The notes under the pieces were generated by a model. The model was not told where the DNA came from. It searched no databases and saw only the letters and a list, made by a program, of their open reading frames with translations. Made by a program: the position numbers and the translations under genes. A stretch of DNA of 64,000 nt from Roseiarcus sp963813195 (GTDB lineage: Bacteria; Pseudomonadota; Alphaproteobacteria; Rhizobiales; Beijerinckiaceae): the NCBI GenBank assembly GCA_963813195.1, contig CAWEYC010000033.1:124001-188000 (forward strand). Direction: 5' to 3'. Shown here piece after piece: positions 52,501-60,782 of the stretch; the first letter of the stretch is position 1, and every line of letters starts with the position of its first letter.

Positions 52501-53661
52501 ATGGAGTTTCAAGTGACCGATCCGATCGTCTTCAACAATGCGATGGTCGTGACGGCCGAGCGTGCCTTCGTCGGCCACGTCGTCGCCGAAGGCGGCCGCA
52601 TCGTCGAAATTGGTGAAGGTCGGGGCTCGCGAGGCGGCGTCGATTGCGAGGGCGACTATCTCATCCCCGGCCTCGTCGAACTGCATACCGACCACCTCGA
52701 GGCCCATTACATGCCGCGCCCGCGCGTCCTCTGGCACGCCGGAAGCGCGGTGATGGCCTATGACGCCCAAATCGCCGCCGCCGGCATCACAACCGTGTTC
52801 GACTCCTTTCGCGTCGGCATGGACGAATATGAGGAGAGAGGCGGCGTCGGCGAGCAAGTCGTGCTTCTGGCCGACACGATCGAGCAGGCGCGCGCCGCCG
52901 ACCTGTTGCGCGCCGACCATCAAACGCATTTGCGCTGCGAGATTTCCTCACCCAACGTCGTCGAATTCCTCAAGGAATTCCTGGGGGGGCATCCCGCGCA
53001 GCTGATCTCGCTAATGGATCATACGCCCGGCCAACGCCAGTTCCGCGATCTCGACAAGTATTTTATCTACTACGGCGGCAAGACCGGCAAGTCGGAGGCT
53101 GCGTTGCGGGAAGTCGTGCGCGAGCGGCAGATGGTGGGGCGCGAGCGCGCCGATGCCAACCGGCCGCGCATCGTCGAGATTGCCAGAGCTCATGGACTGA
53201 CGTTGGCGAGCCACGACGACACAACGCTCGAGGATGTCGCGCTGGCGCAGCGCGAAGGCGTCTCGATCGCCGAATTCCCCACCACGATGGAAGCGGCGGA
53301 GGCCTCGCACGCCGCGGGCATGGCGACCGTGATGGGCGCGCCGAACGTGGTCCGCGGCGGCTCGCATTCGGGCAACGCGTCGGCGCGGGAGTTCGCCGAG
53401 GCGGGTCTTCTGGACATTCTCTCGTCCGACTACGTGCCGGCAGCCCTGCTCATGGGCGCCTTCCGCCTTGCCGATGCGCCGAAGATCAGCGGATTGCCCG
53501 GCGCGATCCGACTGGTCACGAAGAATCCCGCCGAAGCGGCCGGGCTCTTCGACCGCGGTGAAATCGCGATCGGCAGGCGTGCGGATCTGGTGCGCGCTTG
53601 CGCCTATCGGAACGAACCGGTCGTGCGCGCCGTCTGGCGCGCGGGCCGCAGAGTGGCGTGA
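52501..53661 (+). CDS. phnM: Alpha-D-ribose 1-methylphosphonate 5-triphosphate diphosphatase
   Basis: Amidohydrolase-fold enzyme that removes pyrophosphate from the C-P lyase intermediate. The 386-residue protein has the metal-site VELHTDHLEAHYMPRP, the LISLMDHTPGQRQF and LASHDDTTLEDV segments and the late SSDYVPAALLMGAF, all PhnM marks. The ATG at 52501 lies 4 bp after the acyltransferase stop. A strong stem-loop follows the gene. Confidence 0.95.
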   Translation: MEFQVTDPIVFNNAMVVTAERAFVGHVVAEGGRIVEIGEGRGSRGGVDCEGDYLIPGLVELHTDHLEAHYMPRPRVLWHAGSAVMAYDAQIAAAGITTVFDSFRVGMDEYEERGGVGEQVVLLADTIEQARAADLLRADHQTHLRCEISSPNVVEFLKEFLGGHPAQLISLMDHTPGQRQFRDLDKYFIYYGGKTGKSEAALREVVRERQMVGRERADANRPRIVEIARAHGLTLASHDDTTLEDVALAQREGVSIAEFPTTMEAAEASHAAGMATVMGAPNVVRGGSHSGNASAREFAEAGLLDILSSDYVPAALLMGAFRLADAPKISGLPGAIRLVTKNPAEAAGLFDRGEIAIGRRADLVRACAYRNEPVVRAVWRAGRRVA

Positions 53662-53687
53662 GGACAGTGGTCTGCGCCCGCCAATCC

Positions 53688-53712
53688 CCCTTCCCCCCTC
53701 GCGGGGGAAGGG
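53688..53712. terminator. Bidirectional stem-loop between phnM and hicB
   Basis: CCCTTCCCCC pairs with GGGGGAAGGG over 10 bp around a 5-base loop, between two converging genes. It resembles the extragenic palindromic sequences frequent in rhizobial genomes. Confidence 0.65.
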
Positions 53713-53723
53713 TTAGCGCACGG

Positions 53724-54158
53724 TCACGCAGCGTCAGGCACGACGGCGATCGTCAGCGTCGCGCCGAGGGCGCGGGCGGCTTCGTCGATCTGGTCGAGCT
53801 TGGTGCCGTGGTCGGGATCGAGCACCCGGCGCGCTTCCGTTTCGGTGCGACCCATCAGGCGTCCGAGTTCGGACTTGGAGATCCCGGCGCTACGCCAGAG
53901 GGCATAGACGGTCGCCTTGGCGGCGAGGGGCAAATCGAGCGCGATCGCGACCTCGCCGGGCTTGACGCCGCCGGGCGCGTCGAGCTCCTCGCCGTGCCGC
54001 ATGCGGCTCTTGACCGCGACTTGGATCGCGTCGGCGGCGAGCGCCAGCGCGTCGGCTCGGCTTTCGCCCGAGGTCTGCACTTCCGGCAGATCGCGCACAG
54101 TGACGACGTGATCGCCGGCCTCGTCTTCTTCGATTTGAACGCCATAAATCCACGGCAT
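53724..54158 (-). CDS. hicB: HicB-family antitoxin
   Basis: A 144-residue HicB-type protein. The N-terminal half is the antitoxin fold (YGVQIEEDEAGDHVVTVRDL, GESRADALALAADAI) and the C-terminal half carries a helix-turn-helix (ISKSELGRLMGRTETEARRVL) that would bind its own operator. The partner toxin gene upstream is truncated. It lies on the minus strand between phnM and phnN, interrupting the phn genes. Confidence 0.85.
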   Translation of the reverse strand: MPWIYGVQIEEDEAGDHVVTVRDLPEVQTSGESRADALALAADAIQVAVKSRMRHGEELDAPGGVKPGEVAIALDLPLAAKATVYALWRSAGISKSELGRLMGRTETEARRVLDPDHGTKLDQIDEAARALGATLTIAVVPDAA

Positions 54159-54204
54159 TGCGGTATCCTCGGGTTGGGGTTTGCGTTGGGGGAAGTGACC
54201 CCGC

Positions 54205-54291
54205 CTAAATTGCGGCGGGGTCGACTTCGAAGGAGACCCCCTTCTCTTTCGCCAACGCCCGCAGGGCTCGGATCAATTGCTCCCAATTCAT
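54205..54291 (-). pseudogene. hicA: Truncated hicA toxin remnant
   Basis: Directly upstream of hicB a 28-codon frame reads MNWEQLIRALRALAKEKGVS, then FEVDPAAI and stop TAG. This is the N-terminus of the HicA subtype whose members continue with a GKGSHxxxY region holding the catalytic His. Everything after Asp-Pro is missing. The break lies at a CCCCGCC/GGCGGGG inverted repeat (54199-54220), which may have promoted the deletion. Confidence 0.6.
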
Positions 54292-54492
54292 TCCCCCGCT
54301 CCGGTTTCGATAGTGAGACACTCGTACATAAATGTGCGATGATCAAGAGAATCCGCACAAAAACGTTCGAGGCAAGAAAGGGGGCGCAGAGCTGCCAGCG
54401 AGCGCCGTCGATCTCTTCGAAGCCTGTCGTTTTCGAGGTTTGGGCCGCGTCGACGGCGCGGTGCGCGTCTGGCGCCGCCAGCGCTTGGCGCG

Positions 54493-54570
54493 CTCCCCTC
54501 ATCCGGCCGGCTCCCCCGGCCACCTCTAAGCGAGCCGAAGGTTCGCCCGACGTCCGCGAGAGGGGGAGGA
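54493..54570. repeat. REP-like palindromic element before phnN
   Basis: A short hairpin GGCCGG-CTCCC-CCGGCC (54505-54521) is nested inside longer arms CTCCCCTC and GAGAGGGGGAG. This nested layout is that of the intergenic palindromes common in rhizobial genomes. It ends at the phnN ribosome site. Confidence 0.45.
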
Positions 54571-54571
54571 A

Positions 54572-55159
54572 ATGACCCCACCGCAAGAATCCCGCGCGCT
54601 TCACGGCCTCTTCGTCGCGATCGTCGGCCCCAGCGGCGCAGGCAAGGATACGTTGATCCGTGGCCTCGCCGCGCGTCTCGGCGAGGCGGACGGCGTCTTC
54701 TATGTCCGGCGCGTCGTCACCCGCCGCGCCAATTCCTTCGAGGATCACGAGACCCTCGACGAGAGCGAGTTCCTGCTGGCGCGCGAGCGCGGTCGTTTCG
54801 CGCTGAGCTGGGCGGCGCACGGCCTCTTCTATGGCGTGCCCAACGACGTCGACGCGCGGATCGCAAGCGGCGGCGCGGTCGTCTGCAATATTTCGCGCGG
54901 CGTCGTCGCCGATGTGCGGCGTCGCTATGCTCGCTGCCTCGTCGTCCTCGTAACCGCGCGGCCGGAGACTTTGGCCGCGCGCCTCGCCGCGCGCGGGCGC
55001 GAGGGGCAGGAAGGGCGCCAAGCGCGGCTCGATCGCGCCTTCGCGCCAGAGGCCGCCTTCGAGCCCGACGCCATCGTCGACAACGACGGCGCGCTCGACG
55101 ACGCCGTCGCCCGACTGCGCGATCTCGTCGTCTCGCATTATTCGAGCGCGCGCCCATGA
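54572..55159 (+). CDS. phnN: Ribose 1,5-bisphosphate phosphokinase
   Basis: Converts ribose 1,5-bisphosphate, the C-P lyase product, to PRPP. The 195-residue guanylate-kinase-like protein has Walker A VGPSGAGKDT and the RRVVTRR and SWAAHGLFYGVP segments. The ATG follows AGGA. Its stop overlaps the DUF1045 gene (ATGA). It is separated from phnM by the hicB locus. Confidence 0.93.
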   Translation: MTPPQESRALHGLFVAIVGPSGAGKDTLIRGLAARLGEADGVFYVRRVVTRRANSFEDHETLDESEFLLARERGRFALSWAAHGLFYGVPNDVDARIASGGAVVCNISRGVVADVRRRYARCLVVLVTARPETLAARLAARGREGQEGRQARLDRAFAPEAAFEPDAIVDNDGALDDAVARLRDLVVSHYSSARP

Positions 55160-55878
55160 CCGCGTCCGCGCGTTACGCCATCTATCTCGCCCCACCGCCA
55201 ACCAGCGCACTGTGGCGCTTCGGCTGCGATGTGCTGGGGCGTGACGCCGTGAGCGGCGCGCAAGGATCGAGCTTCGCCATCGACGGGATCGACGCGCAGA
55301 GCTGGCGCGAACTGACCGCGGAGCCGCGCCGCTATGGATTCCATGCGACGCTCAAGGCGCCGTTCCGTTTGAAGGACAACACGAGTCTCGACGAACTCGT
55401 CCAAGCCGTCGCGGCGCTCGCCGGGGCGTTGGCGCCATTCGAGGCAGGACCGCTCAGCGTCTCGACGATCGCCGCGGGCGCGAAACGCGCCTTCATCGCG
55501 CTGACCCCGATCGCGCCTTCTAAGGAACTGGCCGAACTCGAGGCCGTGGTCGTCCGGTCGCTCGATCGCTTTCGCGCGCCGCTCACCGAGAGCGAGCGCT
55601 TGCGCCGCAAGCCCGAACACTTGAGCCCGCGCCAGCGCGAGACTCTTGAAAGCTGGGGATATCCCTATGCGCTCGACGAATTTCGAGCGCATTTCACGCT
55701 GACCAACGCCGTCATCGAAGCCGAGACGATCGCGGCGGCGCTGGCGCTGGAATTCGCGCGCTGCGTGGCGCCGCCGCTCCTCAGCGTGGACGCGGTCGTC
55801 CTGTTCGTCCAAAACAGCGTCGAGGACGACTTCGCGGTCCTGCGCCGCTTTCCCCTTGGCGCGTCCGCGGCCGCCTGA
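55156..55878 (+). CDS. DUF1045 phosphonate-metabolism protein, 2H phosphoesterase
   Basis: A 240-residue member of DUF1045/TIGR03223, found only beside phn genes. It belongs to the 2H phosphoesterase superfamily, with both HxT motifs: YGFHATLKAPF and RAHFTLTNAV. No phnP gene is in the window, so it could hydrolyse the ribose 1,2-cyclic phosphate that PhnP handles in E. coli; this is inference from context and fold. It overlaps phnN by 4 bp. Confidence 0.85.
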   Translation: MTASARYAIYLAPPPTSALWRFGCDVLGRDAVSGAQGSSFAIDGIDAQSWRELTAEPRRYGFHATLKAPFRLKDNTSLDELVQAVAALAGALAPFEAGPLSVSTIAAGAKRAFIALTPIAPSKELAELEAVVVRSLDRFRAPLTESERLRRKPEHLSPRQRETLESWGYPYALDEFRAHFTLTNAVIEAETIAAALALEFARCVAPPLLSVDAVVLFVQNSVEDDFAVLRRFPLGASAAA

Positions 55879-55891
55879 GCGGCGTTTGCCG

Positions 55892-55920
55892 CCGTCACGC
55901 GGCTGTCATGCGACTGCCCT
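55892..55920 (+). promoter_or_regulatory. PHO-box-like site before btaA
   Basis: Three 7-mers at 11-bp spacing, CCGTCAC-GCGG-CTGTCAT-GCGA-CTGCCCT; the middle one is a perfect PhoB half-site (55903-55909). It lies 41 bp before the btaA start at 55961, and after the DUF1045 stop, giving btaAB its own phosphate-starvation promoter. Confidence 0.7.
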
Positions 55921-55960
55921 ACCGCCTGCCGATCGATCTTCACCGAGATTCGGAGGAAGC

Positions 55961-57214
55961 GTGCAGCACTCAGCTCGCGCCGCGCGGCGCGCAACGGAAG
56001 AGGGATTGCGAACCGCAGTCCACCGCAGCAAGCCACTCTCGCGCGCCGGCGTTCTCGAGCGGCTCTTCACCGCCGCGTTCCGCGGCCTCGTCTATCCGCA
56101 AATCTGGGAAGACCCGGTCATCGATCTCGAAGCGCTCGAACTTGGTCCCACGGACCGCGTCATCACCATTGCTTCGGGCGGTTGCAACGCGCTCTCCTAC
56201 CTGACCGCCAACCCGGCGGAAGTCGTCGCCGTCGATCTCAATGGCGCCCATGTCGCGCTCGGCAATCTGAAATTGGCCGCGCTGCGAAATTTGCCGAATT
56301 ACGATGCATTCCTGCGCTTCTTCGGCCGCGCCGACTCGCGCGCCAACGTTCGGGCCTACGACGCCGTCCTGCGGCAGCGCCTCGATCCCGTCACGCGCGC
56401 TTATTGGGACGCGCGTGGAATTGGCGGGCGCCGCCGCATCGCGCTGTTCACCCGCAATTTCTACCATCACGGCTTGCTCGGGCGCTTTCTAGGCGCGGGA
56501 CACGCGCTGGCGCGTCTGCACGGTCTCGATCCGAGCGTCATGCTGAAGGCCGATTCGTTGGAGGAGCAACGCGTCCTGTTCGATCGGCACGTCGCGCCGA
56601 TCTTCGACAAGCCGACGGTGCGCTGGCTGATGCGCCAGCCCGCTTCGCTCTACGGACTTGGCATCCCGCCAGCGCAATACCACGCGTTGTCGAATGATTC
56701 TCCCGATGGCATCGGCGCGGTTCTGCGCCAGAGGCTTGAACGGCTCGCCTGCGACTTCGACATCCACTCGAACTATTTCGCCTGGCAGGCGTTCGGGCGT
56801 CGATACGCCCAGGGGCCGGACGCTTCGCTGCCGCCGTACTTGCAGAAAGGCAACTTCGAGGCGTTGCGGGCGCGCGCCGAACGGGTCAGTTTCGCCCAGC
56901 GCTCCTATACCGAGACGCTGCGCGACAGTCCGGCCGCGAGCTTCGATTGCTACGTGCTCCTCGACGCCCAGGATTGGATGAACGACGCCGATCTCACCGC
57001 CTTGTGGACACAGATCACGCGCACGGCGCGGCCAGGCGCCCGGGTCATCTTCCGCACCGCCGCGGATGAGCGGCTGCTGCCCGGCCGGGTGCCGTCGGAC
57101 GTGCTCGACGCTTGGGAATATCAAGCCGAGCGCAGCCGGGAATTGGGGCGGCGCGACCGTTCGTCGATTTACGGCGCTTTCCATCTCTATACGCTCGCCG
57201 GACGCGCCTCATGA
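55961..57214 (+). CDS. btaA: S-adenosylmethionine:diacylglycerol 3-amino-3-carboxypropyltransferase
   Basis: First enzyme of betaine-lipid (DGTS) synthesis, transferring the aminocarboxypropyl group of SAM to diacylglycerol; the product replaces phospholipids when phosphate is scarce. The 417-residue DUF3419 protein has the SAM site VITIASGGCNALSYLTANPA and VVAVDLNGAHVALGN, and FDIHSNYFAWQAFGRRY. GTG at 55961 is chosen because GGAGG precedes it. btaB overlaps by 4 bp. Confidence 0.92.
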   Translation: MQHSARAARRATEEGLRTAVHRSKPLSRAGVLERLFTAAFRGLVYPQIWEDPVIDLEALELGPTDRVITIASGGCNALSYLTANPAEVVAVDLNGAHVALGNLKLAALRNLPNYDAFLRFFGRADSRANVRAYDAVLRQRLDPVTRAYWDARGIGGRRRIALFTRNFYHHGLLGRFLGAGHALARLHGLDPSVMLKADSLEEQRVLFDRHVAPIFDKPTVRWLMRQPASLYGLGIPPAQYHALSNDSPDGIGAVLRQRLERLACDFDIHSNYFAWQAFGRRYAQGPDASLPPYLQKGNFEALRARAERVSFAQRSYTETLRDSPAASFDCYVLLDAQDWMNDADLTALWTQITRTARPGARVIFRTAADERLLPGRVPSDVLDAWEYQAERSRELGRRDRSSIYGAFHLYTLAGRAS

Positions 57215-57894
57215 GCGATGCCGCCGTCCTGATGGACCGCATGTACCGGCGTCAACGCTACATCTACGACGCCACGCGGAAATTCTATCTGCTCGGTCGG
57301 GACGCGACGATCGCCGAGCTCGGCGCGCAGCCGCGCCACGGCGTGCTCGAAATCGGCTGCGGCACAGGACGCAATCTCGTCAAAATGGCGCGCCGCTACC
57401 CGCAAGCGCGCTTTTTCGGGCTCGACGTCTCGAATGAAATGCTGGACAGCGCCCGGGCGGCGATCGCGCGCGCGGGATTGGAGTCGCGCATTCGCGTCGC
57501 CCAGGCCGACGCCACGTCCTTCGAGGCGGAGTCCTTGTTCGGCCGCCCGGTTTTCGAGCGGGTGATGATTTCCTACGCCCTGTCGATGATCCCGCCCTGG
57601 CGCGAGGCGCTGGCGCAAGCGGTCGACGCCTTGGCGCCCGGCGGCTCCCTGCATATCGTCGATTTCGGCGATCAAGCCGGCCTTCCCTCCGCGTTCCGCG
57701 CCGGGCTCAATCGCTGGCTTGCCGCCTTCGACGTCACGCCCCGCGTAACCATGCGAGCGGAGCTGGCGCAGCTTTCGGCGTCGCGCGGCGTTCACTGCAA
57801 GGCGCGCGATCATTTCCGCGGCTATGCGATCCGCGCCGTGGTCGAGAAGCCCGGCCCCGGAGCGGCGGGGAGCCGCGAGAGCGGCGCGCGCTAG
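57211..57894 (+). CDS. btaB: Diacylglyceryl-homoserine N-methyltransferase
   Basis: Adds three methyl groups to diacylglycerylhomoserine, completing DGTS. The 227-residue class I methyltransferase has motif I VLEIGCGTGRNLVKMA, then FFGLDVSNEMLDSARA and the YALSMIPPWREAL segment. It starts MSDAAVLMDRMYRRQRYIYD, as in known BtaB, and overlaps btaA (ATGA). An 18-bp inverted repeat follows 61 bp later. Confidence 0.92.
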   Translation: MSDAAVLMDRMYRRQRYIYDATRKFYLLGRDATIAELGAQPRHGVLEIGCGTGRNLVKMARRYPQARFFGLDVSNEMLDSARAAIARAGLESRIRVAQADATSFEAESLFGRPVFERVMISYALSMIPPWREALAQAVDALAPGGSLHIVDFGDQAGLPSAFRAGLNRWLAAFDVTPRVTMRAELAQLSASRGVHCKARDHFRGYAIRAVVEKPGPGAAGSRESGAR

Positions 57895-57955
57895 GGGGCG
57901 CCCTGCCCGCCGTCGCGGCGCGCCCTGCCCAACAACAAGGCTGGAAAACCTAACG

Positions 57956-57973
57956 GCGACAACCTATTGTCGC
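57956..57973. promoter_or_regulatory. 18-bp inverted repeat before the peptide-type transporter
   Basis: GCGACAA-CCTA-TTGTCGC is a perfect 7-bp inverted repeat with a 4-bp spacer, 43 bp before the first permease start. It may be an operator for the transporter or a small hairpin ending the btaAB transcript. Confidence 0.5.
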
Positions 57974-58016
57974 TGCGAGTCGGGCGCGGTGGGCGCTCCT
58001 GACGGGTGGAACCCTT

Positions 58017-58967
58017 ATGGTCGCCTATACGGTTCAGCGCTTTCTCGTCCTGGCGGCGACCCTGGTTTTCGCGTCCCTGGCGATCTTTGCGGTGCTCGAA
58101 ATCCTGCCGGGCAATGCGGCGCAGACGATGCTCGGCGCGAGCGCGACGCCCGAAGCGGTCGCGGCCCTCGCGCATAAGCTCGGGCTCGATCAACCCTTCG
58201 CCGTTCGCTACTGGTCCTGGATCGCCGGCGTGTTACACGGCGATTTCGGTCTCTCCTACACCTATGGCTCGCCGATCGCTCCCTTGATCGCGCAGAGATT
58301 GGCGGTCAGCGCGCCGCTCGCGCTGCTGGCGATGGCGATCGCGGGCGCCGTGGCGCTGACGGCCGGCGTCTATGCAGCCGAACGGCGCGGCCGCGCCGGC
58401 GACGCGGCGGTGATGGCGGCGAGCCAGATCGGCCTCGCCATTCCGAATTTCTGGTTCGCCATCGTGCTCGTGCTCATCTTCGCCGTCCACTGGCGCCTTG
58501 CGCCAGCCGGCGGCTTTCCCGGCTGGGAAGCCGGGCCGTGGCGCGCCCTGGCCGCTTTGATCCTACCGGCGATTTCGCTCGGCCTGGTGCAAGCGGCGAT
58601 CCTGACGAGAGTGACGCGCTCCGCGCTGCTCGAGGCCCTCAACGAGGATTTCATCCGCACCGCGAGGGCCAAGGGCCTCTCCCGCCGCGCGACGCTCTGG
58701 CGCCACGCCTTGCCCAACGCAATGACGCCGATCCTGACGATCATGGGGCTGCAATTCGCCAATCTCATTGCCGGCGCCATCGTCGTCGAGAACGTGTTCG
58801 TGCTGCCGGGCCTCGGCCGTCTCGTCGTGCAATCGATCGCCAACCGCGACTCGCTCGTGGTCGAGGACTGCGTGATGCTGTTGGCGGCGTTCGTGATCGG
58901 TTTGAATTTTGTCGTCGATCTCGCCTGCGCGGCGATCGACCCGCGCTTACGGTTCCGCACCGCATGA
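58017..58967 (+). CDS. Peptide/nickel-type ABC transporter permease 1 (DppB-like)
   Basis: A 316-residue BPD_transp_1 permease with the DppB-type N-terminus (YTVQRFLVLAATLVFASL, AVLEILPGN) and coupling loop RTARAKGLSRRATLWRHALPNA. About six membrane helices. First gene of a four-gene set; its stop overlaps the next permease ATG (ATGA). No binding protein gene accompanies the set, so the substrate is unclear. Confidence 0.92.
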   Translation: MVAYTVQRFLVLAATLVFASLAIFAVLEILPGNAAQTMLGASATPEAVAALAHKLGLDQPFAVRYWSWIAGVLHGDFGLSYTYGSPIAPLIAQRLAVSAPLALLAMAIAGAVALTAGVYAAERRGRAGDAAVMAASQIGLAIPNFWFAIVLVLIFAVHWRLAPAGGFPGWEAGPWRALAALILPAISLGLVQAAILTRVTRSALLEALNEDFIRTARAKGLSRRATLWRHALPNAMTPILTIMGLQFANLIAGAIVVENVFVLPGLGRLVVQSIANRDSLVVEDCVMLLAAFVIGLNFVVDLACAAIDPRLRFRTA

Positions 58968-59806
58968 GCGCTGTCGTTTCCAGGACCCGACGGCGCGGCG
59001 GCGCCAGCCTGCGGCTGGGCGCGGCCCTCGTCATTCTGCTCATCGGCGCCGCCGCGCTGTCCTTCGTCTGGACCCCCTACCCGCCTGGCGCGATCGACGT
59101 GCCGCACAAGCTGCTAGAGCCCTCGGCTGCCCATTGGCTCGGCACCGACGCGCTCGGCCGCGATGTGGCCTCGCAGATCCTGGCCGGCGCGCGGGTATCC
59201 ATTCTGGTCGGCGTCATCGCCGTCGGCATCGGGCTCGTCTTTGGCGTCGCGCTCGGCCTCCTCGCCGCATCGGCGAAGGGGTTCGTCGAGGACGCGATCA
59301 TGAAACTATGCGATTTCACCTTCGCGTTCCCCGCGCTGCTGTCGGCGATCATGCTGACGGCGACCTACGGCCCCGGCGTCGTCAACGCCATCATCGCGAT
59401 CGGCATCTACAACGTGCCGATCTTCGCCAAACTGACGCGGGCGACCGCCAATGGCGTGCTGGCGCGGGAATTCACCCTGGCGGCGCGCGCCGCCGGCCGC
59501 GGTCCCTTCGCCATTGCGTTCGACCACGTGCTGCCGAACGTGGCGCCCACGCTGATCGTGCAGGCGACGATTCAGTTCGCGATCGCCATTCTCGCCGAGG
59601 CGGCGCTGTCCTATCTCGGGCTCGGCGCGCAACCCCCTCAGGCCTCATGGGGACGCATGCTGAGCGACGCGCAAAACTGGATGTATGTCGCGCCGCGCTT
59701 GGCGGTATTTCCCGGTCTCGCAGTGGCGCTGAGCGTGCTGGGCCTCAACCTGCTCGGCGACGGCCTGCGCGACGCGCTCGATCCGCGCCTCAGGGCGCGA
59801 CGCTGA
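58964..59806 (+). CDS. Peptide/nickel-type ABC transporter permease 2 (DppC-like)
   Basis: A 280-residue DppC-type permease, with HWLGTDALGRDVASQILAGA near residue 60 (a DppC hallmark) and coupling loop REFTLAARAAGRGPFAIAFD. It overlaps permease 1 by 4 bp; the ATPase starts 1 bp after its stop. Confidence 0.92.
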   Translation: MSAVVSRTRRRGGASLRLGAALVILLIGAAALSFVWTPYPPGAIDVPHKLLEPSAAHWLGTDALGRDVASQILAGARVSILVGVIAVGIGLVFGVALGLLAASAKGFVEDAIMKLCDFTFAFPALLSAIMLTATYGPGVVNAIIAIGIYNVPIFAKLTRATANGVLAREFTLAARAAGRGPFAIAFDHVLPNVAPTLIVQATIQFAIAILAEAALSYLGLGAQPPQASWGRMLSDAQNWMYVAPRLAVFPGLAVALSVLGLNLLGDGLRDALDPRLRARR

Positions 59807-59807
59807 C

Positions 59808-60782
59808 ATGCTGCTCGACATCTCCAACTTGGCTATCGACCTGCCCTCGCCGGACGGCGCGCGACGCGTCGTGCACGACGTCTCCTTTTCGCTCGGCGCC
59901 GGCGACAGCCTCGGCGTCGTCGGTGAATCGGGCTCGGGCAAGACCATGACGGCGCTGGCGATGATGGGGCTGTTGCCCGAGGGCGCCGTCGTTTCCGGCG
60001 CCGTTCGTTTCGAGGCGCAGGATCTGGCCCAGCTCGGCGAGGCCGAGATGCGGAAATTGCGCGGCGACCGCATCGCGATGATCTTCCAGGAGCCGATGAC
60101 GGCGTTGAACCCGCTGCACCGGATCGGCGCGCAAGTCGCCGAACCGCTCGTTCTGCATCGCGCCATGACCAAGGCGGCGGCTTGGGCCGAGGCGGTTCGG
60201 CTGCTCGATCGAGTCAAGCTGCGCGACCCCGAGCGCATCGCCCGCGCCTATCCCTTCGCCCTCTCGGGCGGCGAGCGCCAGCGCGCGATGATCGCGATGG
60301 CGCTGAGCTGCGGGCCCAAGCTGATCATCGCGGACGAACCGACCACCGCTCTCGACGTCACGGTGCAGGCGAAAATTCTCGATCTGCTGGCGAGTCTGGG
60401 CGAGCAGTCGAACATGGCGATGCTGCTGGTCAGCCACGACCTCGCGGTCATCGCGCGCCATTGCCGGCGTGTTCTGGTGATGTATGGCGGTACGGTCATG
60501 GAGAGCGGCCCCGCCGACGCCGTGCTGCGACACGCGCGCCATCCCTACACACGCGCCCTGCTCGACGCGCGGCCGCAGCCCGGCGCGCCGCGCGGCGAGC
60601 GGCTGCGCGCCATCGCCGGGACCGCGCCAGCCGCCACAGGCGCGCCGCGCGGCTGCCCGTTCGCCGGGCGATGCCCGCTGACGCTCGACGCCTGCCGCGT
60701 CACCCCCTTGCCGACGATCGAGGTCGAGGGCGACCATCGCGTGCGCTGTCTGCGCGTCGACGCCTCGGGGCGCCTGACGTGA
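59808..60782 (+). CDS. Peptide-type ABC transporter ATPase 1 (DppD-like)
   Basis: A 324-residue oligopeptide/nickel ATPase. Walker A GESGSGKTM, signature LSGGERQRAMIAMAL, Walker B LIIADEPTTALD, and the C-terminal oligo_HPY region with cysteines GCPFAGRCPLTLDACR that may bind an iron-sulfur cluster. Its stop overlaps the second ATPase's GTG (GTGA). Confidence 0.92.
   Translation: MLLDISNLAIDLPSPDGARRVVHDVSFSLGAGDSLGVVGESGSGKTMTALAMMGLLPEGAVVSGAVRFEAQDLAQLGEAEMRKLRGDRIAMIFQEPMTALNPLHRIGAQVAEPLVLHRAMTKAAAWAEAVRLLDRVKLRDPERIARAYPFALSGGERQRAMIAMALSCGPKLIIADEPTTALDVTVQAKILDLLASLGEQSNMAMLLVSHDLAVIARHCRRVLVMYGGTVMESGPADAVLRHARHPYTRALLDARPQPGAPRGERLRAIAGTAPAATGAPRGCPFAGRCPLTLDACRVTPLPTIEVEGDHRVRCLRVDASGRLT

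Noticed and set aside
53855..55210. 451-codon minus-strand frame and 325-codon plus frame 53598-54575 around hicB and phnN
   Set aside because: Composition and overlap with hicB and phnN show them to be spurious.
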